In this document: piece by piece, positions 9,020 to 17,764 of the stretch
Numbering within the stretch: position 1 is the first letter of the stretch
Layout of the letters: every line of letters starts with the position of its first letter
Assembly: GCA_034678805.1 (NCBI GenBank)
Contig: JAXDBN010000197.1
Coordinates: 1 to 54,888 of the forward strand
Direction of reading: 5' to 3'
DNA from: PHAA01 sp034678805
GTDB lineage: Bacteria > Bacillota > Syntrophomonadia > Syntrophomonadales > Syntrophomonadaceae
DNA length: 54,888 bases
Made by a program: the position numbers and the translations under genes
Notes under the pieces: generated by a model
Seen by the model: the letters and a program-made list of their open reading frames with translations, nothing else
The model's database searches: none
Told to the model about the DNA's origin: nothing

Positions 9020-9253
9020 TTATACTTCTCTGTATATTTTGCTGGCGTCAAAATACCAGTATCCTTCACCTTGGTATATCAAACGGTTATCCAGGTTGAT
9101 TCGGGTATAGATCGATGTTAAAGTTGCCGCGTCAGTCTGCCGTCCCATTTTGGCGGCAATGGCCTGAACCAGTTCGGCATAAAACACCGGTTCATGTCGT
9201 TCTGATAGAATATCCAGGGCCCAATCAGCTTCGCTCTTTTTCCTAACTAGCAT
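9020..9253 (-). CDS. Truncated RNA polymerase delta-like protein (HARE-HTH domain only)
   Basis: This small 77 aa protein corresponds to the folded N-terminal HARE-HTH domain of RpoE (delta). It reads SEADWALDILSERHEPVFYAEL, then LTSIYTRINLDNRLIYQGEGYWYF, which parallels the F-EL and LYTDLNIDGRF...GxxxWGL signature of delta. The long acidic, disordered C-terminal tail of Bacillus delta is missing. The start is ATG 9253 with AGGAGGAG just upstream. Its position between argS and pyrG is the rpoE position in Bacillus, which supports orthology. Delta modulates promoter complex stability and RNA polymerase recycling; without the acidic tail, RNA-displacing activity is unlikely. Confidence 0.72.
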   Translation of the reverse strand: MLVRKKSEADWALDILSERHEPVFYAELVQAIAAKMGRQTDAATLTSIYTRINLDNRLIYQGEGYWYFDASKIYREV

Positions 9254-9264
9254 ATATACTCCTC

Positions 9265-10944
9265 CTACATTTGATCGGGTGCGGAAACACCCAGTATATT
9301 CAAACCATTTTGGATGGTAATTCGAATCGTCTCCATTAAAACCAGTCGCGCATCCTGCAAGGGACGGTTTTCACTTAAAACCCGATGGTGATTGTAGAAA
9401 CTATGGAACAGCCCTGCTAAGTCGAGTACATACCGGGCTATTCTTTGTGGAGCCAAGGTACGCGCGGCCACTGCAATTTCCTGGGGAAAATCTGCTATTT
9501 TGCGTAAAATCTCCAGTTCATCTGTTCCCAGTACTGTGTAATCTACCTCGCCCGGTTGTTTAAATTCTACTCCGGCTGCCTGCGCCTGTCGGAAAATGCT
9601 CCGAATCCGTGCATGTGCATATTGGACATAATACACTGGATTTTCCTGACTTCTCTGCTTGGCCAAATCGAGATCAAAATCCATTTGGCTGTCCGGGCTG
9701 CGCATAACAAAGAAAAATCTGGCTGCGTCCTGGCCCACTTCCTCTATTAACTCGTCAAGCGAAACCGTTGTCCCCGTACGTTTAGACATGCGCACAATAA
9801 CTCCACCCCGGTAGAGCCGGACCAATTGCATCAGCAGAATCTCCAATCGGTCTGGATCATATCCTAAAGCTTTGATTGCGCCTTTCATCCTCCCAACATG
9901 GCCATGATGGTCTGCGCCCCAAACATTGATAACCTTGTCAAAACCTCTTTCAAACTTATCCTTATGATAGGCAATGTCTGCTGCAAAATAGGTGGGCAAG
10001 CCATTAGCCCGGATCACCACTTCATCCTTTTCATCGCCGAAAAGTGTCGATTTAAACCATAGGGCGCCTTCTTCCTCATATATATAACCTTTATCATGCA
10101 GGTAAGCTACAGTATCGGCCACTTTACCTGATTCATGTAAGGTCCGTTCACTAAACCATACATTATAGTGAATGCCAAAATTAGCTAAGGTGTTTTTTAT
10201 ATAGGCCAGTTTTTCTTTAAGTGCATAATTTACTACCAAAGCCTGCCGTTCCGCAGACTCCATATTAAGCAGGGTGTCCCTATAATCCCGGATAATGTTT
10301 TTGACTGTATCTACCACATCCTGCCCGGCGTATCCCTCATCAGGAAATTCGATTTGAGCTCCCATTAATTGAAGGTATCGTGCTTCCAAGGATTGCCCAA
10401 ATATTTCGATCTGGTTACCGGCATCGTTAATATAGAATTCACGTTCCACATCGTAACCAGCCAGGGACAATATATTAGCCAGACTATCTCCTATTGCTCC
10501 CCCGCGGGCATTGCCCATATGGAGGTTGCCGGTGGGATTGGCACTTACAAATTCGACCTGGATTCTCTGATTCTGGGGATCTCCGCTGCCGTACTTTTCT
10601 CCCAATTGAAGAACCAAAGCAGGTATCTGGTAAAACCATGATTGGTTTATGAAGAAATTGATAAATCCTGCTCCAGCTATCTCAATTTTGTATAAAGCGG
10701 GCATGATGGCTAGATCTATTTGTGATATTATAATCTCTGCAATGTGGCGTGGAGCCATACGCGCTTGGCGTGCCATCAAAAGGGCCGCATTGGTCGAGAA
10801 ATCTCCATGTCCTTCATCCCGGGGAACTTCTATGATAAAATCGGGCATAGTCTCAAATCCAAGCAGTCCTTCGTACCTGGACTTTTCCAGCGCTGCCGCC
10901 ACTAAATGAGCCAACCCATCCCGCAGCTTTTGTATTGGATCCAT
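9265..10944 (-). CDS. argS: Arginyl-tRNA synthetase
   Basis: This class I synthetase of 559 aa charges tRNA-Arg. The Add-1 N-terminal tRNA D-loop domain occupies about the first 110 residues. The HIGH-type motif reads NPTGNLHMGNARGGA, and the KMSKS-type loop is VRMSKRTGTTVSLDEL. The C-terminal DALR anticodon-binding domain ends with LMETIRITIQNGLNILGVSAPDQM, typical of ArgRS. It has an upstream AGGAGGTTAAC ribosome binding site. The delta-like gene begins 11 bp after its stop. Two tRNA-Arg genes (CCT and ACG) occur elsewhere in the window. Confidence 0.97.
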   Translation of the reverse strand: MDPIQKLRDGLAHLVAAALEKSRYEGLLGFETMPDFIIEVPRDEGHGDFSTNAALLMARQARMAPRHIAEIIISQIDLAIMPALYKIEIAGAGFINFFINQSWFYQIPALVLQLGEKYGSGDPQNQRIQVEFVSANPTGNLHMGNARGGAIGDSLANILSLAGYDVEREFYINDAGNQIEIFGQSLEARYLQLMGAQIEFPDEGYAGQDVVDTVKNIIRDYRDTLLNMESAERQALVVNYALKEKLAYIKNTLANFGIHYNVWFSERTLHESGKVADTVAYLHDKGYIYEEEGALWFKSTLFGDEKDEVVIRANGLPTYFAADIAYHKDKFERGFDKVINVWGADHHGHVGRMKGAIKALGYDPDRLEILLMQLVRLYRGGVIVRMSKRTGTTVSLDELIEEVGQDAARFFFVMRSPDSQMDFDLDLAKQRSQENPVYYVQYAHARIRSIFRQAQAAGVEFKQPGEVDYTVLGTDELEILRKIADFPQEIAVAARTLAPQRIARYVLDLAGLFHSFYNHHRVLSENRPLQDARLVLMETIRITIQNGLNILGVSAPDQM

Positions 10945-11230
10945 TGTTAACCTCCTTAGTTCGCAACTCTAAGTATTCATGTGGCTATTTCTCCCCGTCT
11001 TTATGAGAAGAAAGCCTAATATATTAAGGGTTCCAGATTCTCCGTGTAATCATAACCCAAAGAATGGTAAAAGTCACGCCAGAGCATGGGGCTATATCAA
11101 TATACAATCCATAAGACCAAATACCAACACTTATATAAGCCTGACCTGATTGAAGCTTTTTATACTAATCCAGAGATCTCAAGCCTATACTAAACTCCTA
11201 ACTATATGTAACAACCACTTTTGAGTATAA

Positions 11231-12007
11231 TTAAATAACCAGACTGGCAGTACGGTCAGGATAAGTGCGATGTAGAATAACATCCTCTCCAACCGCACAT
11301 CCCTGGCTAAGCAGTAGGTTGGTTACGGTCTGTTCTGCCAATTTAGGATGATTATTCTGTTGACTTAAGTGGGCTAAAAATACCTGCATAAATCGAGAGC
11401 GCGGCGTTCGAGCCAATAGGGTACCGGCATCATGATTTGATAAATGACCTCGTTTGCCTCTGATTCGTTGCTTTAGAAAGGCCGGATAAGGACCCGTTTG
11501 CAGCATCTCTACATCATGATTGGATTCCAAAACAGCTACATCAGCATATGCTAATGCCTCTGTCACTGAGCGGGTTATTAATCCCAGGTCCGTAACTACA
11601 GTCCACTTAAAATTCTTGTAGAAAAAAGTGTAGCCCACCGGATCTATTGCATCATGGGATATTGGGAAAGGGATTACTTTGATAGCTCCTATATCCAGTT
11701 CATCACCGATTTCCCGGCGACATTCACAGGGGACTTTGTCTCTATCCAGCATCGCATCCCACACCCCCGGTCGAGCAAAGATAGGAATATGATGTTTTTT
11801 GGCCATTACTGGAATACCCATAATATGATCTATATGTTCATGGGTTATTAAAACTCCGTCCAGGTCTCCCACCTGCATACCTACAGCGGCCAGTCCTCGT
11901 TCGATCCTGCGACAGCTGATACCCGCATCAACCAATATGCTTCTATTTCCCATCTTCACTAGAATAGCATTACCGGTGCTGCCACTGGCTAAGATATGTA
12001 TCTCCAT
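11231..12007 (-). CDS. yycJ: YycJ/WalJ-type metallo-beta-lactamase-fold nuclease
   Basis: This 258 aa protein opens MEIHILASGSTGNAILVKMG with ILVDAGISCRRIERGL, the hallmark of YycJ/WalJ. The metal motif THEHIDH lies near residue 56, with further ligands in SHDAIDPVGY, TDLG, ESNHD and LSNHDAG. YycJ proteins are MBL-fold 5' exonuclease-like enzymes linked to mismatch repair and to the WalK/WalR locus in Bacillus. No walKR is present here; the gene sits alone between argS (286 bp away) and glnS (173 bp away). In the 10945-11230 gap I see no gene or strong structure. Confidence 0.85.
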   Translation of the reverse strand: MEIHILASGSTGNAILVKMGNRSILVDAGISCRRIERGLAAVGMQVGDLDGVLITHEHIDHIMGIPVMAKKHHIPIFARPGVWDAMLDRDKVPCECRREIGDELDIGAIKVIPFPISHDAIDPVGYTFFYKNFKWTVVTDLGLITRSVTEALAYADVAVLESNHDVEMLQTGPYPAFLKQRIRGKRGHLSNHDAGTLLARTPRSRFMQVFLAHLSQQNNHPKLAEQTVTNLLLSQGCAVGEDVILHRTYPDRTASLVI

Positions 12008-12090
12008 TTAAACCGGTCCTCTCTCCGCTAAATCCCCATCCCCTATTATACAAGGACTGCTCCGTTTTTTCATTGGTTTGTTAAGGTTTA

Positions 12091-12128
12091 AAAACCCGCT
12101 GTACAACCAACCATAGTTGTACAGCGGG
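12091..12128 (-). terminator. Rho-independent terminator of glnS
   Basis: A perfect 13 bp stem (12095-12107 with 12116-12128, GTTGTACAGCGGG type) with an 8 nt loop is followed on the minus strand by TTTTT. It lies about 50 bp past the glnS stop codon. Confidence 0.9.
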
Positions 12129-12180
12129 CTAACTTCCCCTGCGGTACTATAATTTATAGACCTTCATATATGGCTAGCTT

Positions 12181-13884
12181 TCAATTCCCCTTTTGGATCT
12201 TTGCCCAAGTGTCACGTAATGACACGATGCGATTAAACACCAACTTCCCATCATCGCTATCTGTCGGATCCAAATAGAAATAACCCTGTCGTAAAAACTG
12301 GTAACGGTTGCCCGGTCTGGCACCCGCCAGGCTGGGTTCCAGGCGACAATCATTTAATACTTCTAGTGAATGTGAATTAAGTTGGGACTTGTAGTCAGCT
12401 CCGCCTTCTTCGTTATCAGGATTCTCATTTATGAAGAGATTTTCATACAGCCTAATCGTAGCGGGTATAGCATGGGTAGCCGAAACCCAGTGAGAGGTGC
12501 CTTTTATTCTCCTTCCACTATTAGAACCTCCGCTTCTACTCTCGGGATCATAACTACAATGCAACTCAACTATTGAACCTTGTTCATCTTTGACCACCCG
12601 TTCGCACTTAATAATATAAGCACTTTTCAGCCGTATTTCTCCTCCGGGAGACAAACGGAAGAACTTTCTAGGTGGATTCTCCATGAAATCTTCTTGTTCA
12701 ATAAATAACTCTCGTGAAAACGGAACCTGTCTGGTTCCCATAGCCGGATTTTCCGGATTGTTTTCTGCTTCCAGCCATTCTACCCGGCCCTCTGGATAAT
12801 TATCAATTATTACCCGTAACGGACGAAGGACTGCCATGACTCGAGGCCCGTTAAGATTCAGATCCTCACGAATACAATGCTCTAGCAAAGCAATATCCAC
12901 CATACTATCCCGCTTGGCTACACCAATACGATCACAGAAGTCCCGGATGGATTCAGGGGTATAGCCGCGGCGGCGAAAACCTGAAATGGTAGGCATTCTC
13001 GGGTCATCCCACCCGTTAACATAGTCCTGTTCGACTAATTCTCTTAATTTACGTTTACTCATCACGGTATAGGATAAATTCAGCCGAGCAAATTCAATCT
13101 GCTGGGGACGGCCATCGGCTTCATTGGAATAATCAACCTTATCCAAAACCCAATCATATAAGGGCCGGTGATCGGCAAATTCCAAGGTACAAATTGAATG
13201 GGTAATATTCTCTATGGCATCAGAAAGCGGGTGAGCATAATCGTACATCGGATAAATACACCACTGGTCGCCGGTCCTATGGTGAGTAGCCCTTAAAATT
13301 CGATAAAGTACTGGGTCGCGCATGTTCAAGTTAGGTGAGGCCATGTCGATCTTCGCTCGTAAGACCCTCGCCCCGTCTGGGAATTTGCCTTCTTTCATTC
13401 CTTGAAATAGATCCATATTCTCTTCAACTGAACGGTTACGGTAAGGACTGTCCTTGCCGGGTTCGGTCAAAGTTCCTCGATACTCCCTTATTTCCTGGGC
13501 GCTAAGGTCGCAGACATAGGCATTTCCAGTCTTGATCAATTGCAAAGTATATTCATATATTTTCGCAAAATAATCGGACGCATAATACATCCGGTCGTCC
13601 CAGTTAAAACCCAACCATTTCACATCTGCTTGTATTGATTCGACATACTCCACATCTTCTTTACTGGGATTGGTGTCATCAAAACGCAGGTTGCAAAGCC
13701 CTCCGTTGGCGGCAGCCAACCCGAAATTCAAACATATCGATTTAGCATGACCAATATGTAGATACCCGTTAGGTTCCGGAGGGAATCGCGTATTAACCCT
13801 CCCCTTATTTTTGTTATTCTTTAAATCTTCACTGATAATTGTCTGAATAAAATTAGTTGGCAGAGGAGTATTTGTGCTGTTCAT
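12181..13884 (-). CDS. glnS: Glutaminyl-tRNA synthetase
   Basis: This 567 aa class Ic synthetase has RFPPEPNGYLHIGHAKSICLNF (HIGH) near residue 36 and the KMSKS-type MSKRKL near 270. The GlnRS-type anticodon-binding beta barrels follow, with CRLEPSLAG and YFYLDPTDS near the end. The DTNPSKEDVEYVESI and RFDDTNP blocks separate GlnRS from bacterial GluRS. Most Firmicutes make Gln-tRNA through GluRS and GatCAB, so a dedicated GlnRS is likely a horizontally acquired trait, as known for several Clostridia. It has its own terminator and no obvious operon partners. Whether gatCAB is retained elsewhere cannot be seen. Confidence 0.96.
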   Translation of the reverse strand: MNSTNTPLPTNFIQTIISEDLKNNKNKGRVNTRFPPEPNGYLHIGHAKSICLNFGLAAANGGLCNLRFDDTNPSKEDVEYVESIQADVKWLGFNWDDRMYYASDYFAKIYEYTLQLIKTGNAYVCDLSAQEIREYRGTLTEPGKDSPYRNRSVEENMDLFQGMKEGKFPDGARVLRAKIDMASPNLNMRDPVLYRILRATHHRTGDQWCIYPMYDYAHPLSDAIENITHSICTLEFADHRPLYDWVLDKVDYSNEADGRPQQIEFARLNLSYTVMSKRKLRELVEQDYVNGWDDPRMPTISGFRRRGYTPESIRDFCDRIGVAKRDSMVDIALLEHCIREDLNLNGPRVMAVLRPLRVIIDNYPEGRVEWLEAENNPENPAMGTRQVPFSRELFIEQEDFMENPPRKFFRLSPGGEIRLKSAYIIKCERVVKDEQGSIVELHCSYDPESRSGGSNSGRRIKGTSHWVSATHAIPATIRLYENLFINENPDNEEGGADYKSQLNSHSLEVLNDCRLEPSLAGARPGNRYQFLRQGYFYLDPTDSDDGKLVFNRIVSLRDTWAKIQKGN

Positions 13885-14150
13885 GATGATTCTCCTTAAT
13901 GCTTTTTCATATTGCTACTGATTAATCGTTTTGCTAAGGCACGATATACTGCTTAACTTTTATTTATCTTTGCTCTTTTTACCATTTTTCCTGGATGAGT
14001 GTCAAATAACCACTTTAATAAGCAATTGACCCAAGAAAAATTTATAACTGCTTATCATATACATCTATAGAAATTTACGATTATAATTACAGTATCGTCA
14101 AGGGCCTTTATGTTTAACCGCTCATAATAAGTTAAGCGAGGAATGTATTA

Positions 14151-14588
14151 ATGGCAAGATGTGCTTATTGTAAGAGACAGCCCGCTGAACATAAAACCGC
14201 AGTTCGGTCAATAATAAATGGCAAGAGGACTACCCGTGAATTGCCTTACTGTTCAGAGCAATGCAAACAGAACCTGCATTTATTTATAAAATCCCAAAAT
14301 GATTCCACGCCTAAGTTCAGGACCATTTTAATGATATGGACTGTGCTCTTTTTGGGGGCCTTGGCGGTACAGGTACTGACGGGCAGCCCAATTTTTAAAC
14401 ACCTGATTACTCCCGTTTTGGTTGCCCTTATCGGAGCGGTGTTAGTAATCTACCCGGCCGGTATGATGGATCTTAAATATTATGAGCGTATAGGTATTAA
14501 ATATTTTAACCTATATATTCGTTTTACCGGGATTATTATAATAGTGACCGCAGCCAATATAATCTACTCTGCTTTCTGGGGAAAATAA
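14151..14588 (+). CDS. Zinc-finger membrane protein of unknown function
   Basis: I do not recognise a named family. The 145 aa protein starts with a treble-clef-like zinc site, C4-x2-C7 (CAYC) and C34-x3-C38 (YCSEQC), as in small MYM/TRASH-like fingers. Three predicted transmembrane helices follow: about 57-77, 84-106 and 120-142. The short loop DLKYYERIGIKYF lies between helices two and three. ATG 14151 has GAGGAATG upstream as a weak ribosome binding site. It is transcribed divergently from glnS across a 266 bp gap, is one of only two plus-strand genes on this side of the origin, and is followed 175 bp later by the VWA gene. A metal-sensing or protein-protein role of the finger is only inference. 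Confidence 0.6.
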   Translation: MARCAYCKRQPAEHKTAVRSIINGKRTTRELPYCSEQCKQNLHLFIKSQNDSTPKFRTILMIWTVLFLGALAVQVLTGSPIFKHLITPVLVALIGAVLVIYPAGMMDLKYYERIGIKYFNLYIRFTGIIIIVTAANIIYSAFWGK

Positions 14589-14763
14589 AGTTGTAGGTTT
14601 CCTGGTTTTCATCTATTCCCAGTGTAATCATGCTAAAATAGTACGATAGAATACCTGCTAGCACTCAAACACAAATTTGCTAACTTGGAAAAGGCAGGCT
14701 TGGCCGACTCTTGTTCTTAAACTGATGCTATTATGGCCAAGCCTTTCCTCGTGGAGGCATTTA

Positions 14764-15855
14764 ATGTCAACAGAAGACTATTTATCTGCTATCAATAATA
14801 TAGGCAATATAGATTTTACAATTGCCGCTGAAGATACCCATAAAGACTTGAGCAATGTCTATATTCGCAAGCGCGGGGATGTTTTTCATGTTCAGTTTAC
14901 TCTGTTAGGGCAGACTCAGCATAAGCTCTCCCGTGCTTGGAAGACTGGCCTTGCCCTTGACGCCAGCGCTTCCATGAAAGTAGAGTATGGACGTCGGGTC
15001 CTTGGTGATATACCATACAAAATTTATAATGATTACCAAAATAAAGGTTGGATAAGTAGTGAAATCCGGGATGGACAGCGAGTCAAGACCTTGCAAAGAC
15101 TGGCTGTAACCGATGCCCTCAACAGGGGGTTAATCCGTTTATCTCCTAATACCCTGGACTATATCGGTCCTGAATTATTGACTTATCTAGCCGGTAGTAT
15201 GGATTATGATGGCTCAACTTCTCTCATTTATTGGGGCGGGGGCAATGGAAACGAAATAGAAGTAGTAGGTGATATTAAATCCACCGAAGCCGCTACAATA
15301 TCTATCGATGGACCTGACCAGATGATGTTTGGGGACAAATCGGTATTGCTGCCCGCTGTTAAATTTTTCGTTGATAAATTCAAGGATGCCCCCCTTGGTA
15401 TGTTCGTCTTTATAACCGATGCAAGGATTGACGATATTCAGGAGGTTAAGCGCTATACTACTCAGTTAGCACGCGAGATTGCTGCGGATAAACGTTCCCC
15501 GTTGAAATGCATATTGGTAGGCATTGGTGACCAGATCCACAGTAATGAAGTGAATCTTAAACATTTATGTAGTCATGATACAGAAACCTACGTTAATTTA
15601 TGGGACTATATGACCATATCCGATTTACAGGACGTACTCAAAATATTCGCCGAGGTAGTAAGAGATAGCCAAATTGTAGCGGCGGAAGGTAACATATACG
15701 ATGCCCAAGGGCAAAAAGTCAAATCTTATCCGCGGGGGCTGCCAAACCGGATTGGCTTTTCCTTGCCGGTTACCTCTCCTTGGTTTGAATTAGAGGTCCC
15801 CAGCCAGAGAATCCGACAGAATATTAAAATTCCTACCTACATCTTAAGAGGATAG
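14764..15855 (+). CDS. VWA-domain protein of unknown function
   Basis: This 363 aa protein is probably cytosolic; there is no signal peptide. A von Willebrand A domain begins near residue 60 with the metal-ion-dependent adhesion motif D66-A-S68-A-S70 (GLALDASASMK). GSMDYDGSTSLIYWGGG, GMFVFITDARIDD (beta strand plus metal-site Asp) and CILVGIGDQ follow. A shorter beta-rich C-terminal module (PRGLPNRIGFSLPV...FELEVPSQRIRQNI) follows the VWA fold. The start is ATG 14764, with GGAGG 6 nt upstream; an earlier in-frame ATG at 14677 lacks a binding site. VWA proteins of this type are often co-encoded with AAA ATPases or tellurite/stress proteins. None is present here, so the role is unknown. Confidence 0.75.
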   Translation: MSTEDYLSAINNIGNIDFTIAAEDTHKDLSNVYIRKRGDVFHVQFTLLGQTQHKLSRAWKTGLALDASASMKVEYGRRVLGDIPYKIYNDYQNKGWISSEIRDGQRVKTLQRLAVTDALNRGLIRLSPNTLDYIGPELLTYLAGSMDYDGSTSLIYWGGGNGNEIEVVGDIKSTEAATISIDGPDQMMFGDKSVLLPAVKFFVDKFKDAPLGMFVFITDARIDDIQEVKRYTTQLAREIAADKRSPLKCILVGIGDQIHSNEVNLKHLCSHDTETYVNLWDYMTISDLQDVLKIFAEVVRDSQIVAAEGNIYDAQGQKVKSYPRGLPNRIGFSLPVTSPWFELEVPSQRIRQNIKIPTYILRG

Positions 15856-15924
15856 CTTCGGTAACAAGTGGAGACATGTCCTCTTATCTTAAAGTCACAT
15901 TTTTAAGGTCACTATTGATTGTGA

Positions 15925-16161
15925 CTAATCCCTGTCCGGAACTTCAGCTGCGTCGTTAATTTTCATTGCAGGTCTTTCTTCTGCATCCGTGATTTTTACC
16001 CTAGGTATTTCCTCGGTGTCAGTTACTTCCAGATCAGGTCGTTCCTCCGCGTCGGTTACCTTTATGTTGGGTAGCTCCTGGGCATCTCGGGGATTATCTA
16101 TAGCCCTTTCCGCAGCCGGGTGTTCCATGACTTCCTTTTTTAGGTCCGATTCTGGTATCAT
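15925..16161 (-). CDS. Small acidic repeat protein (11-residue repeats)
   Basis: This is a predicted 78 aa, highly acidic and probably disordered protein with no cysteine or tryptophan. After a 29-residue head there are four in-register 11-residue repeats at 30-40, 41-51, 52-62 and 63-73. They follow the pattern xPx-hydrophobic-KVTDAEE, and a partial fifth (VPDRD) ends the protein. Its ATG at 16161 has AAGGATG 9 nt upstream. The regular repeats, the binding site and the conserved register between differing codons argue that it is a real gene. It converges with the VWA gene (69 bp between stops). No function can be assigned; a surface or spore-associated filler role is speculation. Confidence 0.6.
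   Translation of the reverse strand: MIPESDLKKEVMEHPAAERAIDNPRDAQELPNIKVTDAEERPDLEVTDTEEIPRVKITDAEERPAMKINDAAEVPDRD
15943..16074 (-). repeat. Four tandem 33 bp coding repeats
   Basis: These encode residues 30-73 of the small acidic protein. Units differ by several bases but keep the 11-codon period, so they look like an old duplication under protein-level selection rather than a recent expansion. Confidence 0.75.
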
Positions 16162-16267
16162 CTATAATCATCCTTTCTGATAAAAATGACTCTTTTCTAT
16201 AAATTTCCGATATTTAGACTTATTTATAGTCTAACCAGTAATGGTTGGTCTCATGTCATTCATTCTC

Positions 16268-16298
16268 AGAAAAAATAAAAACGCCCAGAAGAGCGTTT
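16268..16298 (-). terminator. Terminator downstream of tRNA-Ser(GGA)
   Basis: On the minus strand AAACGC (16298 side) pairs with GCGTTT, and TTTATTTTTT follows. It is 14 bp past the 3' end of the tRNA. Confidence 0.8.
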
Positions 16299-16311
16299 CG
16301 TAAATCGTCTA

Positions 16312-16406
16312 TGGCGGAGAGGGCGGGATTCGAACCCGCGAGGCAGTTATTAGCCGCCTACTCGATTTCCAATCGAGCGCCTTCAGCCAAGCTCAGCCAC
16401 CTCTCC
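16312..16406 (-). tRNA. tRNA-Ser(GGA)
   Basis: The 95 nt class II tRNA has acceptor GGAGAGG/CCTCTCC, a long variable arm, anticodon loop TTGGAAA, T-loop GTTCGAATC, discriminator G and an encoded CCA. It reads UCC and UCU. Its anticodon and its GCCA end match the specifier and T-box bulge of the serine riboswitch at 23141-23374. Confidence 0.97.
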
Positions 16407-16562
16407 GTACATATTATTTATTTGTCCGCCAAAAGAATTCCAGCGAAGTCACTATGGCGACTTTAGTATTTTACCTTAAATCATTACTCACTGCAAGTAT
16501 AGTTTATATGGGCATTTATTAGCACCTAGCGTGATATTTGGGATTTATTTTTGTCTCATTCA

Positions 16563-16598
16563 TAAATAAAAAGAGGTTTTGCTAGGCAAAACCTCTTT
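16563..16598 (-). terminator. Terminator of satP
   Basis: A 13 bp perfect stem (AAAGAGGTTTTGC with its complement, 16570-16582 and 16586-16598) has a 3 nt loop. TTTTATTTATG follows on the minus strand. Confidence 0.9.
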
Positions 16599-16655
16599 AT
16601 GGTTTTATTGTACTTAGAGGTACGGATAACAGACCGGAAAAAACGAATGCGCTTC

Positions 16656-17252
16656 CTATTTCATGATAGGACCGCCACAGGGCAGAACCGTCTTGCCAAA
16701 TGCCCCATTTAGTATAATGGCACAAGCTTGATAAAGACCGCATATACCTGAAGCCAACAGAAGATAGGCTGCATAAGGTTTGTACTGGGCTCCTAACCAT
16801 GCACCGTCCATCATAGCAACAAAGAACACGGCGACGGTTAAAGTAAGCAGTAAGATAGCCATTACAGTTGTTGACTGTTTATAGTAGGCAAATTGAATGA
16901 ATAACAAGGAGATAAGCAGTGCCAACCATGCCCATCCATCGATAGTAGCATCCAGGCCCCATCCGAATTTGCCGCCGAAGAACTTGAGCTGCATTTCAAG
17001 TCCGCCGACCAGCATGAAGAAAGCTGAGAAATACAGGAATACGTTTCCGCCGGTGAGAGCGCCTTCTTTTAATTCAACAATAGCAACTATAAGCTGTACC
17101 ACAAATCCACCGAGTAACCAGCACCCCATGAGCGGTAAACAGGACGCTTTTACTTTTCCTCCTAAAAGAGCAAAAAACACAAAGCACGCTACTCCCAATG
17201 CAATTAGACCTGCTGGGGCTGGATTAGCCCATCCGTTTCCACTTCCTGACAT
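16656..17252 (-). CDS. satP: Acetate/succinate uptake transporter, SatP (GPR1/FUN34/YaaH) family
   Basis: This 198 aa integral membrane protein has six predicted helices. The family signature NPAPxGL is present at 10-16 (NPAPAGLIALG), and the second block GGLEMQLKFFGGKFGWGL parallels the YaaH region after the third helix. SatP channels are hexameric and move acetate, and in some cases succinate, across the cytoplasmic membrane. The start is ATG 17252 with AAGGGGG upstream. The gene is monocistronic, with a strong terminator just downstream and a roughly 550 bp upstream region. In a fatty-acid-oxidising or acetogenic anaerobe it could serve acetate export as well as uptake; the direction is not visible in sequence. 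Confidence 0.88.
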   Translation of the reverse strand: MSGSGNGWANPAPAGLIALGVACFVFFALLGGKVKASCLPLMGCWLLGGFVVQLIVAIVELKEGALTGGNVFLYFSAFFMLVGGLEMQLKFFGGKFGWGLDATIDGWAWLALLISLLFIQFAYYKQSTTVMAILLLTLTVAVFFVAMMDGAWLGAQYKPYAAYLLLASGICGLYQACAIILNGAFGKTVLPCGGPIMK

Positions 17253-17764
17253 CTAAAATCCCCCTTACGTTTTTTAATTTACACTGAATACCACTGCAAG
17301 CTTAAAAGCCAAGGGTTCCTTGATTATTATTCTATCTAAAGCCATGTCTACTGAAAAATACTGTGTTTTGATATGTAGGTCGTCCTCAACTTAAAAGCGG
17401 TTTCCCCGTTATCAGGGATTAATTAATGAAGGGATTGATCTTGGTATCAGATTCGACTGGAAGAATTTTTCTCGCTCACCACCTCCTATAATTAAGATTT
17501 ATGAGCTTCTCCTTTCGGATATGCTTATTTTATTGGCTAACAAACAGTACGTCAACAAATTTTTTCAATTTGTCCGATTTTGTAATAACACTCAATAATC
17601 TCATCTACATCAAACCCTATATCAAAGGGGATTGTCCATGCTTGAATCAATTATATTACAAGCGGCATTTACAAACAGGGGGTTTGTAATCCAACTTACT
17701 GTTACACCAATTTTTATCCCCAAATACAGGCGTGTTTTTTAATATTAACCATATCGTATAACAT
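17253..17764. other. Non-coding stretch upstream of satP
   Basis: About 510 bp with no convincing gene. A 62-codon plus-strand frame at 17501-17689 lacks a ribosome binding site and recognisable sequence. The stretch must contain the satP promoter and 5' leader (minus strand), but I see no clear consensus promoter. The length leaves room for a regulatory site or small RNA that I cannot identify. Confidence 0.5.

Noticed and set aside
17290..17320. Sigma-54-like promoter (TTGGC...TTGCA) before satP
   Set aside because: The GG-to-GC spacing is 11 rather than the required 10, and no sigma-54 activator is seen nearby.
17501..17689. 62-codon plus-strand frame upstream of satP
   Set aside because: It has no ribosome binding site, no recognisable domain, and an AT-rich composition expected of spacer DNA.
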